The notes below the pieces were generated by a model, which saw only the letters and a program-made list of their open reading frames with translations, was not told the origin of the DNA and did no database searches. From NCBI GenBank assembly GCA_963556255.1, contig OY744616.1, positions 12,684,054 to 12,748,053 of the forward strand: a stretch of 64,000 bases of DNA. The letters run 5' to 3'. This DNA is from Allolobophora icterica (taxonomy: Eukaryota > Annelida > Clitellata > Crassiclitellata > Lumbricidae). This document shows positions 63,850 to 64,000 of the stretch, piece by piece. Position 1 is the stretch's first letter; the number at the start of each line of letters is the position of its first letter. The position numbers and the translations under genes were made by a program.

Positions 63850-64000
63850 GCAACTGTCTCACATGAACTGAATCTTGCAACTGTCTCACATGAACTGAAT
63901 TTTGCAACTGTCTCACAAGAACTGAATCTTGCAACTGTCTCACATGAACTGAATCTTGCAACTGTCTCACATGAACTGAATTTTGCAACTGTCTCACAAG
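63850..64000. repeat. 27-bp minisatellite running off the window
   Basis: At least five copies of TTGCAACTGTCTCACATGAA plus CTGAATC, with A/T and T/A variants in alternating order. The array continues past the right edge. Confidence 0.95.

Overview
This is metazoan nuclear DNA. Its genes are split by GT-AG introns, no bacterial-style operons or ribosome binding sites are visible, and about half of the window is recognisable repeat DNA (hAT-type cut-and-paste elements, CR1/L2-like and RTE/jockey-like LINE fragments, tRNA-headed SINEs, minisatellites, CATA/TGTA microsatellites). The host is probably a marine invertebrate. Many copies of the motif AGGCCTA and the esterase-type LINE ORF1 would fit an invertebrate deuterostome, but the species cannot be settled from the sequence.

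Three host protein genes can be supported. (1) A yippee-like zinc-binding protein closest to YPEL5 lies on + at 3483-3857, in one coding exon. (2) A complete seven-exon RAB4 small GTPase lies on - at 18191-12704. It encodes 213 residues, the length I recall for human RAB4B, and ends in a CSC prenylation motif. (3) A complete eleven-exon PPP1R16/MYPT3-TIMAP-type protein phosphatase 1 regulatory subunit lies on - at 39373-26147. It has 752 residues, ankyrin repeats, a PKA-like site and a CVIL CaaX box. RAB4 and PPP1R16 are in tandem on the same strand and both products should be membrane-anchored by prenylation. Nothing else links them functionally. Two short open frames (21393 and 61286) look coding but could not be identified.

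Layout: 1-3300 is non-coding with small repeats. YPEL5-like is at 3.5-3.9 kb. At 4.4-7.0 kb there is a CR1-like LINE whose 5' part is inverted relative to its 3' part, then a SINE (7.4 kb) and an RTE-like reverse transcriptase tail (8.3-9.1 kb). RAB4 occupies 12.7-18.2 kb and carries a 439-bp foldback element in its first intron. The 18.2-26.1 kb stretch is intergenic with a hAT-type element and a 28-bp minisatellite. PPP1R16 occupies 26.1-39.4 kb; its introns hold two hAT-type elements, a Harbinger-like element, several SINEs and five minisatellites. From 39.4 to 64 kb I see no host gene, only LINE 3' ends, SINEs, microsatellites and a nest of transposons at 50.2-52.6 kb.

The most notable structures are: transposons with exact 8-bp target duplications, two of which have an unoccupied paralogous site in the same window; a 3'-terminal stem-loop shared by LINEs and short repeats that shows compensatory base-pair changes; and a 21-bp minisatellite that begins on a PPP1R16 splice donor and repeats that donor in the same reading phase.
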